Below are positions 1 to 11,420 of a DNA stretch of 64,000 bases, piece by piece (position 1 is the stretch's first letter; each line of letters opens with the position of its first letter). Below the pieces are notes generated by a model. It had not been told where the DNA came from. It worked only from the letters and a program-made list of their open reading frames with translations, and made no database searches. A program made the translations under genes and the position numbers. This stretch comes from Nymphaea colorata (lineage: Eukaryota > Streptophyta > Magnoliopsida > Nymphaeales > Nymphaeaceae), in contig NC_045142.1 of assembly GCF_008831285.2 (NCBI RefSeq), forward strand, positions 6,271,501 through 6,335,500. Reading direction: 5' to 3'.

Positions 1-2170
1 ATTGTTCTTTTTTCTTTCCTTTTTTTTTTTTTCTGATGTGATGACAATAATGAAATTATGCACAATATTCTAGCCAATATTTATGTAGATTTCTATATTG
101 TCAGCAAAACCTTAAGTTTAAGGTTTGTAAAAACCTCATATACACTTCTGAAATTTACTGAAGAAGTCGGTATGCATCTTAAATATAGTCTGTTAGAGCT
201 TTAATTTGGTGAATAATGTTGGGTAGAAAAACTCTTGAGTGATGTAGCTTTTTGTCAATTATAAAAAAGCTTAGGTAATAATATTGTTAATTACATTTTC
301 CATGTAAATTAAACTACATGGCACAAATGGATCAGATGTATACACAACCCAGTTAATTTAAATCACATCTACGAACTCAATTATGAGCAGAGGTGGAGCC
401 AACGTAGGACCCTGGCCCCACCTCAAAAGAAAATGTAAACTTTAGAACATTTCACTTATTCTACATAAAAAATTTGAAAAAAATGATATTTCGGCCATAG
501 TCAAAATTTAAAAACCTTAATTCGGCCCCCTTGATGAAAAATTTCTAGCTCTGCTCCTGATTATGAGGGCATCCTTTTGCAATAACCCGACACGTATCGC
601 TATCGATGCACGTCCTTAATCGGATCTGAACCTGAGAGTGAATCTCTATCTCGTTGATTAAGTCCGATATTGAAAGAAAGCGACGCGAGATCCAAAATGG
701 ATCCAATTAAGTTTCCCAACTTCTGGACATCATTCATCTACAAGGAGAAAGCTGGCCACATAAGCAGTGCACCACCTGATCACAAAACGTTAGCAGGATA
801 CAGTGGTGCAGCAAGCATTTAGGCTGTTCATTTCCTTTTCATTCAAATGGACACTCACTCAGCATGCAGATGGGATCATTGATTGATCAAGCACATTTTC
901 CTGTCTAAATCACGACGATTATTTCGTTCGCGTCGCTATTGAGTCCACTTATAATCGCGGCGCAAAAGCATGTGAAACTAATTAAGGCCAAACAATCTAA
1001 ACATGTTGATGCAACTTGAGCATGAGATGAGATCATGGGTGGGTTCACCATTCTCTCAATTGAGCGTTCCAACTGAGTTTGAATTTGGTCTACAAGTTGG
1101 AACCGACTGAAGGAGATGGCTGAAAGGCTAGGGTGCACCATGACATTGATGGGTCCGTGGCTCATGTAGCACATGAGCTTGTCTACATCTTGGTCTATTA
1201 ATAAAGAATTATTGAAATAAAGATCTTGATTTGTGTAGGATGCTAGTTTGGCTGCTACAATTGTCATGTGGGGCATTGAATTTGGAGCTCACTTAATAGT
1301 TGGTAGCTGAAAGTAGGCATATCTAGATGGGATGTTCAATGCTTGGGTGCCAAATGACTAAAATGCCCTTATGAAAAAAAATGAGGGAAATATATATATA
1401 TATATATAATTAGTAAATTTTCAATTGACAATAGAGCAATAAGATCGTGTCTCATGAAGCCAAGTCAAGTTGATTCGAGTATTAAAAAAAAGAGCTTTTC
1501 AGTCTCTCACCTGGAAGGAAAATGCCGACATGAATTGTAAAGTTTCTGAAACCCAATAAAACATTCGGCTTTCTTCAAGTATGGTACTTCTAGAAGGACG
1601 ACCAAGTAAAGGTTCAGGCCAGCTGTTCCTCCAAGAGATGCACGACGGAGTCAAGTCACTGGTTTTCGTTTTAGGCAGTTTTTTAAATTAGACAATAACA
1701 AAGGAGCGCCCTTAACTTTCCAATATTTCTAGGACCTCCCCCAAGCTGTGCACAGTTAATCAAAAACAAGTTTCTGTCGATAGAATAACAGTTAGATTAG
1801 ATAGACAGCAGTTGTATGAGAATGTCCGAAGCGTTGTTGTTCCGTTGAGATCCCTGAGATAGCGTGCCCCGCAAGGCTGCTGTCCAGAGGGAGGGTATGG
1901 AATCGGATCGTGTTGTCGTGGATATTGGGGATGGACCCGAACTGTTTGAAAGGGTCAAGGGAAACAGCAGGCGGAAGGACGGGGACTCAGAAGTGCTGTC
2001 GTGGAGAGCAAGTTTCGTCTAAATTACAGTTGTGCCACTGTGGCTAATGCCCACGTTTCCAACGTTCTCAAGTCACAGGTTGTGATAGTTTCAGGCGGCC
2101 TCCGCAGCCGTCCATCTCGCATATTCCGTTTAATTAACGGCGGCACTACTGCTTCCGCCGACGTCTCCCT
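1..2170. other. Intergenic DNA, no supported gene
   Basis: AT-rich sequence upstream of the first small gene. It holds a short (TA)n run at about 1391-1408. A 123-codon open frame on the minus strand at 905-1276 has no recognisable domain, promoter or splice context, so I do not call it a gene. GC content rises from about 1.85 kb, which fits the start of the promoter region of the gene at 2276. Confidence 0.5.
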
Positions 2171-2173
2171 CTC

Positions 2174-2180
2174 TATAAAT
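2174..2180 (+). promoter_or_regulatory. TATA box of small gene copy 1
   Basis: TATAAAT lies about 100 bases before the ATG at 2276, in a pyrimidine-rich context (ctctc before and after). The paralogous gene at 5877 has TATAAATA at a similar distance. This supports a real core promoter with a transcription start near 2205. The position is seen; the function is inferred. Confidence 0.6.
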
Positions 2181-2275
2181 TCCGCTCTCAGGCCTCACTG
2201 TCCATCCACCTCACTGTCCATCCCTCTCTTCTCCGACGTTCTCTGGCCGGCCGACGCTCCCCTTTTCACAAAGAA

Positions 2276-2506
2276 ATGGAAGGATACGCCAGCAAAATTG
2301 CCGCCGCCCAGGAGAGGAAGCAGATCCGGAACCCTCCGCCCAAGAGAGGGCAGGTCAAGGCCAGGATTTTCCGATCGCTCAGCCAGTCGGTCGCGGTTCT
2401 GGCGACGAAGGCCGCGGGCGCCATCGGCGGCGGCTCTCCCGTGAACTCCCCGACGAGTTCGTGTCCCGCGAGCGCCTACTCCTCCGATTATAGTGTTGAC
2501 TTATGA
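2276..2506 (+). CDS. Small plant protein of unknown function, tandem copy 1 (76 aa)
   Basis: Intronless 76-codon gene, ATG at 2276 and TGA at 2504-2506. The product has a hydrophilic N-terminus (MEGYASKIAAAQ), a basic central block (residues about 20-32, NPPPKRGQVKARIF), an Ala/Gly-rich stretch (about 40-52) and a Ser-rich C-terminal tail ending SSDYSVDL. It has no signal peptide or membrane segment. The evidence that it is real is the second copy at 5877-6107, which keeps the same length, start, stop position and most residues, including the central block and tail, while the DNA differs mostly at silent positions. A TATA box lies about 100 bases upstream. I do not recognise the family by name and assign no function. 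A longer overlapping frame at 2001-2444 is rejected because it is not conserved between copies. Confidence 0.78.
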   Translation: MEGYASKIAAAQERKQIRNPPPKRGQVKARIFRSLSQSVAVLATKAAGAIGGGSPVNSPTSSCPASAYSSDYSVDL

Positions 2507-3060
2507 GATGGCGAGCTTCTGGCCGGGTTATCTCTGTTCTGGTGATTTTCCGGCGGCGAGTTTCTTTCCGGGGCTCGATCAACTCGCTGCATAGCACTTT
2601 TTTTTTTTTTTTATTACTCAGGCTTGTAATTACCGGAGAGAGGTGTACAGAAATTAAGGATTTTGCTTGTGATCCATCAATACTTGCAGCTCTTAGATTG
2701 TAAATACGGTGTGGAAGAGCTCCATGACTAGCGATTCCTCGCAGAGGGGGTGAGGAAATGAATATCTCGTGACCCTGTGGTTTCTCTCATGGTTCCGACT
2801 TCTTCTCGTGGTGACAGAAAGAGGGACCAAGTGGTGGTGGTGGAGGACGAGTGTAGAAAAGGAGGCCGGTAGTGGTATGCATCGCCGAATTCCGGTGTTT
2901 CTCTTGTTTCCCTTGTAATTTTTCTCTGCTAAGGCATGAGAAAGCTGGAATCGAAACACTTTCTGGTATGAAGTCAGGATGAGATAAAATTCGCCTTCCT
3001 TCTTCTTTTTCCTGCGATATGTGTTGCTCGCTGTCTCCCTTATCCCGCCTGCACAATGGA
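2507..3060 (+). other. 3' flank of copy 1, related to the flank of copy 2
   Basis: The stretch after the stop codon resembles the one after the paralogous gene (6108-6545). Shared landmarks in the same order are ggcgagcttc right after the stop, a block containing tagattgtaaatac, a block containing atctcgtgacc, ccttgtaattt, and a region ending in ttcttctttttcc. The duplicated unit therefore included several hundred bases downstream of the coding sequence, probably 3' UTR. Several ORFs lie here on both strands, but none is conserved in the second copy. Confidence 0.55.
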
Positions 3061-5600
3061 AAATAATTTGCATATCTTGTCTTCCATTTTTTGTGTGGAC
3101 GCAAAATCGTGTCTTGCTCTTTGTTTGAGCTTAGGAGGAGAAAGCAGAGGGGAAATCTCGGGCGGCGGACCCTCAACTCGGAGGAGTTGTGCCCGTCTTC
3201 TTGCCTTTCTTTCGTTTGGCTAAGTTGGGAAAGAAAACAGATCTTCAGAGTGCGAGTATATGTCTGTGCGTATGAGATGGAGGAAGCTTTTCATACAAAA
3301 CATCCACTTGTAGGGATTGGCTTTGAATTTTCTTCCCCCTTACCTTTGAACCAGGAAAACCAGAGCCGTTCGTCCTTTCTCTTGGATTTACTTTTCCCAT
3401 TGCTTTTTCTCACCTTGAAATTTGACCCCTGAGCGGATCAGTCTCCGCCGGGATGGCTGTCGGGAAACCTGCGTCCTGGCGTGAGGCACGTCAACCGAAG
3501 GCTTGAGTTCAAAGAAAATCTCAAGAAAGGCTTTCGCTTGGACATGGATTTTCAGGAGTTCCTTTTTGGGTTTCCCCTTTTGGTTTTGAGTCGTGGAGAA
3601 ATGGTTCCTTCTTGATAACTTCAACTCCGATGACTCAATGGTTAGACTGTATTAGGTCAGCCAGAATTCGGCGATCCTTGGACAAGAGTGGTTGGTAAAA
3701 TCCGTGGCCGTCAGGTGCGGGAACGCAAGAAATTTAGAGTCCAGTCAATGCGAACAAAGTTTTTTTTTTGTTCGAAATTAAGATGTAAAGTAGAAAAGCA
3801 GCCGTCTTGTGTTTTTCCATGGCAAGCTTTTGCTTGGTTTATTGTCAGTTTCAACGAAAACAGATAAAATCATAAAACATGAAGCGACCCGATAGATAAA
3901 AGCATTTTAATTCATATATTTCATACTTGAGGGGCGCTTACATGTATAACAAAGTAAATATTAAACAATTTTAATGTAAAAATGAAAGAAGTTTGACAAG
4001 CTAGTGTGGGCAACTGCCCACACCAGCTTATACGTGGCTCCACCATTGGTAGTGGAATTGATGGCAAGGTGGCATACATTCAAAGAGTCCAAGTTGTCAT
4101 GCTTTAATATGTTACATAAGTTAAAAGGATACATGATAGGTCCAAAGCAAACCATAACCTTAGAAGCATAACAACATAGCATTAGAGGTTCTATGTTGAA
4201 GGTGATTTTGCTATTTAAACAATGAAAAAAAAAAAAAGTGCATCTCAATCTTCTAAAAAAACTGTGTTATTTTTTTTTTTTAATGCTTATGATCCAACAA
4301 GGTTTCTTACAGTCGTTTGAGTTTGTAATGTTTCTTAATTCCCTTTGATATGAAGCACCAATTATTGTATGGCAAAATAAAAGGAAGCGTGGCCCTTGTG
4401 GTCCGGGCCCAGTTTGGCCCGATCGTTCGGCACCACCCACCTTCCGGCCCCTCTGCCCTGCCATGACGTGCGCTCGTGTCGTCGACTTCGCGACACACAA
4501 TCCCAACTTTAAGCCTTTAAATATTCCTGATTATATACATATTTTTTTAAGTTACTGCCCTAATTTCAGTTTTATATTGATACTGATTATGTGGCCGCAT
4601 TTCGTTCACAGACTTTGGCAAAAACAACCCGATTTGGAATTGGTCATCACGACGAAAAACTTCCGTCGATAGGCCTGAGCATCGGGCCGGGCCACACCAT
4701 AGTGGGACAGCCCCGAGCATAAAGCAACTTTAGTTCATGGGCATGGGCGGATCATTTCGCCATTTTTTTAATAAAAGAAATTTTTCAAAAGAAAGGAAAT
4801 AGGGCGCCAAGGTCTCGTGTTCAAATTGGATGGTCATTGTCGTGTAACTCTCGAGTTGAAAGATGTATCTTAAGTTCATCTAAGCTTTAAAGTAAACCAG
4901 AATTTTAAAGGTATGAAGGTATGATTTAAAGGTTTCATGCCTAAAGGAGTTCTTCTATATAAATATTGAAAATAATTAAAATGAAGAGTCCCTTAAAATA
5001 TTTTAGAAAATAATTTAAAAGAGGGTTGAATCAGCTACCAAATTGGATCACTTTGCCACCAATTTGATGTTATTGAGCCTAAGTTGTTAAATGTACTGCA
5101 TGGTGAAGCACAAAATTAAGAGGTTGTTTAGAAACAATAATGCATCTGCCTCAAAAATTGGTTATATTCATTGGACATTTTAAAAAATGTTTCACGAATA
5201 TGCTTTATTTTTTAAACAGGTGCATGCATAAAACAACAACATATTGTTAGTTTCTCCAAACAACTCATAATTTTTTTTTTAATTTCTGTTATTAGAATGT
5301 AAGATGGGTTGGTTCCTAGACTCAAGCCCAAGTATTCACTTGCTTTTTTTTTTCTTTAAATCAAACTTGGGTAAGATGCATAGTCTGGTTAATCTAAGAA
5401 AAAAAAAATCATTGAAAGCTGATGGGTGAGTTAAGCTTTAAAAATCCTCAATTTTTCATAAACTTTAAATTCTAGTTAATTTGGATTTGTACATAGGATT
5501 TCACTTTGGGAACTATGATGTCGGACTTTAGAATCTCTTATATATATGTATATATATATATATAACTGTTAAAGTCACTGTTGAATACGACGGTGAACTG
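3061..5600. other. Intergenic DNA between the two small genes
   Basis: No supported gene. The left part (to about 3.75 kb) has moderate GC and may be remains of the duplicated unit. The rest is AT-rich with homopolymer T and A runs. A short GC-rich patch at about 4673-4725 with gggccgggcc resembles the GCCCGA-type dispersed repeat at 11.1-11.4 kb. Confidence 0.4.
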
Positions 5601-5604
5601 TTGT

Positions 5605-5630
5605 CTATGCTACTGAGAGCCTCGTCCGTC

Positions 5631-5671
<41 letters not shown>

Positions 5672-5725
5672 GAGAATGTGGTTAGTCTATTTTATTGAGG
5701 GCCTCATCCGTCTTTATTTATATTA
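5605..5725. repeat. (TA)n microsatellite between two copies of a short direct repeat
   Basis: A pure (AT)n run spans about 5634-5670. On each side lies a diverged copy of about 35 bases: one around 5605-5633 (gagcctcgtccgtcttcata) and one around 5690-5725 (gagggcctcatccgtcttta). The two differ by scattered substitutions. The arrangement ends just upstream of the TATA box of the second small gene. Confidence 0.65.
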
Positions 5726-5751
5726 TTCCCAACATTATATTTGTATCTCGT

Positions 5752-5759
5752 TATAAATA
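5752..5759 (+). promoter_or_regulatory. TATA box of small gene copy 2
   Basis: TATAAATA lies about 118 bases upstream of the ATG at 5877 and is followed by a CT-rich stretch typical of plant core promoters and 5' UTRs. It matches the placement of the TATA box in the paralogous gene. A shared gccacgtttcc-like block follows at about 5770 and has a counterpart (gcccacgtttcc) upstream of copy 1 near 2049, but on the other side of that TATA box. Confidence 0.6.
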
Positions 5760-5876
5760 TCTCTCACTCGCCACGTTTCCCATCTATCTCTCTCCCGCTT
5801 TCTGAGCCGTCGGTCTCTCCCGTCTCACTCACTTCCGACGCTCCTCACCGGCCGGCGCTCTCTCTTTCACAAAGTC

Positions 5877-6107
5877 ATGGAAGGATACGCCGGCCGTATT
5901 GCCGCCGCCCAAGCGAGGAAGCAGACCCGGAATCCTCCGCCCAAGAGGGGGCAGGTCAAGGCCAGGATCTTCAGGTGTCTCGGCCAGTCGGTCGCCGAAC
6001 TGGCGTCGAAGGCCGCGGCGGCCGTCGGCGGCGGCTCTCCCTTAAACTCCCCGACCAGCTCCTGTTCCGCGAGCGCGTGCTCCTCAGATTATAGTGTCGA
6101 CTCCTGA
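5877..6107 (+). CDS. Small plant protein of unknown function, tandem copy 2 (76 aa)
   Basis: Intronless 76-codon paralogue of the gene at 2276, same orientation, 3,601 bases apart start to start. ATG at 5877, TGA at 6105-6107. Residues match copy 1 through the NPPPKRGQVKARIF block (copy 2 begins MEGYAGRIAAAQARK) and again in the Gly/Ser-rich region and the SSDYSVDS tail. Substitutions lie mainly in residues 33-50 (for example FRSLSQSVAVLA versus FRCLGQSVAELA). There are no indels. Both copies therefore look under protein-level constraint. The basic patch could bind nucleic acid or a partner and the Ser-rich tail could be phosphorylated, but this is speculation. No named family is recognised. 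Confidence 0.8.
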   Translation: MEGYAGRIAAAQARKQTRNPPPKRGQVKARIFRCLGQSVAELASKAAAAVGGGSPLNSPTSSCSASACSSDYSVDS

Positions 6108-7150
6108 AACGGCGAGCTTCCGGCCGGATTCTCTCGGTTCCGGTGATCCTCCGGAGGCGTGCGGGCCCTGTTTTCTTCCTTTCACTTTCCTTGAGGGAGT
6201 CGTGGTGTTGAGAAGTTGTGGTTTTGCTTGTGACGTGCTCGTTGCTTTTTAGATTGTAAATACTGTAGAAAAGCATCTGCTCTGTGGTTGGGGTTGGGAA
6301 GTTGGGATTGCTCACAGAGGGGCTTCGTGAGAAGAATGAAGATCTCGTGACCTTGTGCTTTCTCTCACGGATCTGGCTTCTGATCGGAGAACAGAAGGTC
6401 CGACACAGAATTCTGGTGTTTCTCTCATTTTTCCTTGTAATTTCTTTTACTCAAGCTTGAGACACTGTTATCCCATTCACTTTCTGAGAGATGAAACCAG
6501 CATGAGCTAAAACTTCTCTGTGTTTTTTCTTCTTTTTCCTTCTGGAATGTTGCTCCTTTTCCAGAAGCGTGTTCAAAGGGGAGGAAATTTTCCTATCAAA
6601 CAGTGGTTTTCTCGGATTTGAAAAAGTTTCTTTCTCTCAAAACCAGAGAAACAAAAAGTTCCCACTCCAAAATGTGACCCGAAGGCGGATCGAGTCACAA
6701 AGGAAGCGCGTCAATTTCAAATTCAATATTTTAAATATTTAATAAACTGAAAAATCTTAATATTGTGAAATCTGTATAATTCTAGATATTGAGGGCGCCA
6801 TGAATTCGCAAGTTCCCGTTTTATCTTTTTCAAAGTCTCCAGAAAACAAGTTCCTTTCTTTCTTTCTGGATAAGAAGAAGGAAACCGATTGGACCGAGTC
6901 GGGTCAACGGCTGGTGAACTAGTACAGTCGCCCGCTGTTACCCGTCAGAACGCGCCTGAAAGCTGTTTGTTTGACGCAGGATCTGAAATCTGTGGATGTC
7001 AAGTCTGACCCGTCTCTCTCCCTTTTTGTCCGGAACTAGATATAGAAAATAAGGATTTTAAATCCTCAATATGCGGCCAAAGAGACTTCAAATCTTCTAA
7101 CATCTTCTGTGGATTAAGTGGATCTCATATCCGCGGTTAACAAGCACCTC
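6108..7150. other. 3' flank of copy 2 and intergenic DNA
   Basis: The first ~440 bases (to about 6545) carry the same ordered landmarks as the flank of copy 1 and are the end of the duplicated unit. No gene is supported between there and 7.15 kb. Confidence 0.45.
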
Positions 7151-7151
7151 T

Positions 7152-7535
7152 CCATTCATAAATGAGTCGAGCTCAAGCTCACGTTAAAACTCGAGTTCTT
7201 CATAAATGAGTCGAGCTCAAGCTCAAGTTAAAACTCGAGAGGAGTTGAGTTCGAGCTGCATGATGAACTCGACTCGTTTAAACTTGAGTCAGCTCACGTC
7301 TTCCTTGTCTTGTTTGTTAATTTTCAGGGCACGTCGGTAATTTTCAATAAATTTCGAAACCTTTTTTATGGTTTTGCATTTTCATTTGAAAAATAAAAAT
7401 ACATGAAATAAATGACACAAACTTAAACGAGTCGAGCTCAAGCTCGGACTCGGTTGCCTCATGAAGCTCAACTTGAGCTCGAATTGAACAATATATGACT
7501 CAAACCGAGATCGGCTCCCTCATTATACATTCCTA
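7152..7535. mobile_element. GAGCTCGA-type dispersed repeat (MITE-like)
   Basis: The region is dense in gagtcgagctcaagctc and its complement and contains an internal direct repeat: cataaatgagtcgagctcaa occurs twice within about 55 bases near 7155-7245. The right end reads cattatacattcctag and the left end cattcataaatgagtcg, a possible degenerate inverted pair. Related sequence occurs at 12.3, 16.3-16.8, 52.1-52.4 and 52.8-53.1 kb. It is non-coding and probably derived from a non-autonomous DNA transposon. Ends are approximate. Confidence 0.5.
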
Positions 7536-8389
7536 GTTACCAGTATTTTGTTGCCCTACCATGAAACTGTTTTAGAAATTGGAGCAAGCAAAATTCACAA
7601 AATACTAGAACATATGAATATGTATCAATCTTTGGTACATATTCATGAAACAGTAACAGTCTGTTGTTATGTGAAAAGTCTGGTTAAGTGCTTGGCAGGC
7701 CACAATTGTTAGTGTTAGTGTTAGGGAAAGCGAGTGAGCCCTACCATTTTTGGCATTCGCACTATGGAATTGCTTTCCATCAAACAGCCCCTTAGGAAAT
7801 TCCCACATACTTTTCTTTATCTTTTTTTTTTCTTTTGTTGGCATGGATACCGTCCTTTGATTCCCATCAGTGTTATAAAAATCGGTTTGTGAACCGAATC
7901 AGCAAGATTCCCGATCTGTTGAAATGGCCGATTCACCGCAATGCATTATGCATAGGCTGGTGAAACTAAAAATTATTTGAACTTTGTCAACTGAATCACT
8001 CTGCCACCGACTCGAATCAATTTGGCCGATTCCGGCAATTCAGGCCGATTCCAGCAATGTTGACCACGTGAAGTTATTCCGGAAATAGTTCACCGTGTTT
8101 GATTTAGCGGTACATGACCGGCGAAGCTTGCGTCATCCAGTACTCCAATGCCACCTCGCTCGCTCTTGGGAAAATTTTCCCAGCATATGAAATGCATTGA
8201 AGTGACATGTCATGATATTGTGGTTTGGCTGTTTGGCAGGGGAGGCTACCGCTATAATCCAAGGTTTATCAAACTAAGGACCTGAAGCCAAACCTAGCAG
8301 TCAAACTTGAAAGTTCTAACCTTTTTTACCCCAGTAACAAACAAGAGGCTGATCTCAATAAAGTCTAAGAATCTCATATCAAGTTAGGT

Positions 8390-8800
8390 ATTGTATAAGG
8401 TTATGGACACCGCTTTCGCCGGCCGGAACCGGGATAGAGATCCCCCTTCCGGCAGTCTATTCAACAGATCGAGGCGCACTCGCAAAGTATAGGGCTTTGC
8501 TCATGACTTTGTTCGCTTTGCAAGTGCTTTTTGAAAGAAGGGAATTGATGGTCATTGAATTTTTTTGGTTTAGTTTATCATTTCTTTGAAAAACGAAGGT
8601 CATTCTAGTTTTTGCATCGATGAAGAGGGGGTGCCGCCCTTTCTTTCCAGTAGGCCACTTTTTCCGGAATGCAGTCTTGAGTTGGTATCTTTCCTATCTT
8701 TCTCTTTTTCGAAGCAATTTGACCCCCTCTCCTATCCTGCCACCTTGCATTCAAAGAGCCGATGTCCTCGGTCGAGTGGAAAATGCCGAAAGATTAGAAA
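8390..8800. other. Possible organelle-derived (mitochondrial-like) insertion
   Basis: This stretch is richer in GC and non-repetitive compared with its surroundings. Its texture (ccggccggaaccgggataga, cttccggcagtctattcaac, gaagcaatttgaccccctct) recalls plant mitochondrial DNA. It contains short open frames but no recognisable gene. The call rests on sequence style only and would need a database comparison. Confidence 0.3.
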
Positions 8801-10506
8801 AAAACAAGGGCGGAAACAGGTGTGCGCTATGTGTGGCCCATACAAACCCCAAAATACTTTTTACCTTTATGGTAATATTTCTGAGCAATTTTTCTCATTT
8901 ATATTTTAGTGTTTTTGAAAATTTTCAAGTTTTGTACCTAGTTTTCTTTAACTAATTTTTTTAACTCCACCCCTAAAAGAAAACAAAACATATATACGAT
9001 TATTTTCCTAAGGTTTATGTAGGTTTCTTCTTCTCTGAAAAGAAGGGTTTTAACTTTTATGACATGCCACATACCAAATGTTAATTCCCTTCAAAACTTT
9101 GTTTGAAATAAAAGAATAATAAAAAACTTGCTTCCATGACATTGGTTATAGATCCTCTTTGGATTACTCCAAATCTACAGCCTCACCTACTGCATTTATT
9201 AATAAGATATTTGTATCATTCCTTTTACATGTCTCTGCTTTCTTTCTCTTAAATTTTTTCTTTTGATGCACAACAGTCAAACTTTTAATGGGACAGAGCT
9301 GGTCGTAGGCTCAAACCACGTGATGACTCCTTTCTGGTCTTCAGATTGTGGACTTCCTGGAAGAATATTCTTATACATGAAGACTGACTTTAGAGAGAGA
9401 GAGATAGAGCAAGCTGACAAAATGAGAATAAATAAAGGAAAATGAGAGTTCACCAAAACACAAATTAACATATCGAGAGATACTAAGAATATTATAACTC
9501 TGCTAATCTATCCAAAAAAATATTGGTCACAACAGTACAAAATACTAAAAGTAACATAATTCCTTAAGATTAAAAGCTAACCACTTAACGAATGAGCAAC
9601 CCTATGATCCCACTGAGAACCCCAATGAAAAATGAGAATAGATTTGACATCCAAGATAATTTGTCGCGCTATGATGCCAATAAAAAAGAAAAAAAAGTTC
9701 TTTCTCGATGAGTAATGTCATTTCTAATGTTCCAAATGTGCCACCAAGTGGTAAAGATCCAAGTAATTCATAGAGACTGCCAGTAAGAGAAAAAGTCATG
9801 GCCCTAACAACCAATTTCTCAGGCACGGTGAAAATTTTACCGCTGACATAAAAAATCTTTCAACCAAAATATGGCGGAGCATGGTAAGATGAAATATTCC
9901 TCCTACTCATCCAATGTCGCAATAATAGGGAGATTGAGGACATAATTGCTAAACTTTCTGTATTTTGTAGTGCTGGCTTGCTGTGTTTTTGTATAAAGTG
10001 AACTAGCTGTTCATTAGCTTCTCACAGTTTGATCTATTACTAATTTTATTTTTACAAAAAAGTGGACAGAAGTTTGTGATTTGTATTCATGTCTACTTTC
10101 TAGGTGATCGATGGTGATAATGCTATCTATCTTTCTTCAGATCTAGCTCTATCCTTCAAACACTGCATAATGTCTAGTTGATCTTGCTTGTATGTTTAAA
10201 AATGAATGTGTCTGGCAACAAATTAAGCGATTTTCTTTTTTTATTGAAAGGAACAAAGAAACTGGAAACCATATGTTCTCCTATGTATTTTACAAGTTTC
10301 TTAAGCTTGAAGAAGGTGTATTTTTTTTGTGCCATGTTGCTTGATTTGTTCTTTCGAGATCTTATCAAGTCCTGCAACTTGAAGGCTTTCTGTTCTTCTT
10401 TCTAGATCTTTTATGTAACTTATATTATGCAGTGTATTCTCTCATATACCTTACAGATGAAAGGAGGTAGGTCATCATCAATGTGTGAGAATATGATTTG
10501 GACTAC

Positions 10507-10544
<38 letters not shown>

Positions 10545-11050
10545 TGAGTCCCTTCGTCATTTCCTTTCCTTTCCATCGATTGGTATCTTTTTGTTTCATT
10601 CTCATCCAAACAGCTTGAGGTGTGTAGTATGCCACAAGGACCAAACATTAGATGCTGCACTTATTTGAACAAAAGAATATTCCACATGATTTTTCTGCTG
10701 CAATCACAAGTCTTTTCCTTGTTAAGATGTATATGAAGATTTTGCATGTGGCATCTTACAGGTCGAATCTGACCTGAAAGTGCTGAGACTACCTGACTTA
10801 GAATATGCATTGGTCAGGTGGGTCAGCCTTGTCCCCCTTCGCCCACATCAGGGCTACATCACATTCGCCTATCATAAACTGAGTCTGACCATGATCATCC
10901 TAGCCTTATCTTAACCTGACTTGAGGTCAATTGCACCTGGACAATTGATATCGGGCTTTAGATTTGAAGGGCACTAATAAGAAATAACTAAATTAATAGA
11001 GGAACAAACATGTAAATAAAAGAAGTTATTTGACTTTGTGGCCCATACAG
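8801..11050. other. Intergenic DNA
   Basis: AT-rich sequence without a supported gene. It contains a (TA)n run at about 10512-10542. Short open frames here are not accompanied by recognisable domains. Confidence 0.4.
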
Positions 11051-11054
11051 ACAT

Positions 11055-11420
11055 AGTTCAGATAAGGCTGGGGTCGGGTCCGGTACTCAATGGGTACTCG
11101 GTACCTGGACCGACTCGGGCTGGGGCTCAGGCCCGAAGAAAAGGCACTGCGTCGGCCCGATAGCTTATCGGGCCAGCTCGGGTGGGCCCGATGAAGCCCG
11201 GTTCGATCATATAAGATTTTTTTAATACATATTTTATTGATTTTTATATATAATTATAATATTTTATTATGATTAATTATAATTATATATTATTTTATAT
11301 TAAATATATATATTTAAATTTAATCAGGCGAGGCTCAAGCTCGATTTTTAAGTGTCGGGCGGAACTGGGGTGTTGGGCCAGCCCGATACCCAAGTTCAGT
11401 CGAGTCTAATCGATAGATGG
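11055..11420. repeat. GCCCGA-rich dispersed repeat with AT-rich core
   Basis: GC-rich arms around 11060-11220 (cggcccga, gggcccgatgaagcccgg) and 11330-11410 (gggccagcccgatacccaag) flank an almost pure AT core at about 11215-11320. A smaller related patch lies near 4673-4725. The two GC arms around an AT core suggest a MITE-like element. I could not define exact termini or a target duplication. Confidence 0.4.

Noticed and set aside
905-1276. 123-codon minus-strand open frame
   Set aside because: No domain, no signal peptide, no promoter, no duplicate; length within chance expectation for this composition.
2001-2444. 147-codon open frame overlapping small gene copy 1
   Set aside because: It runs in a different frame from the conserved 76-codon protein, begins upstream of the TATA box, and its C-terminal part is Arg/Pro-rich noise from the same DNA. 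The second copy does not preserve it at protein level.
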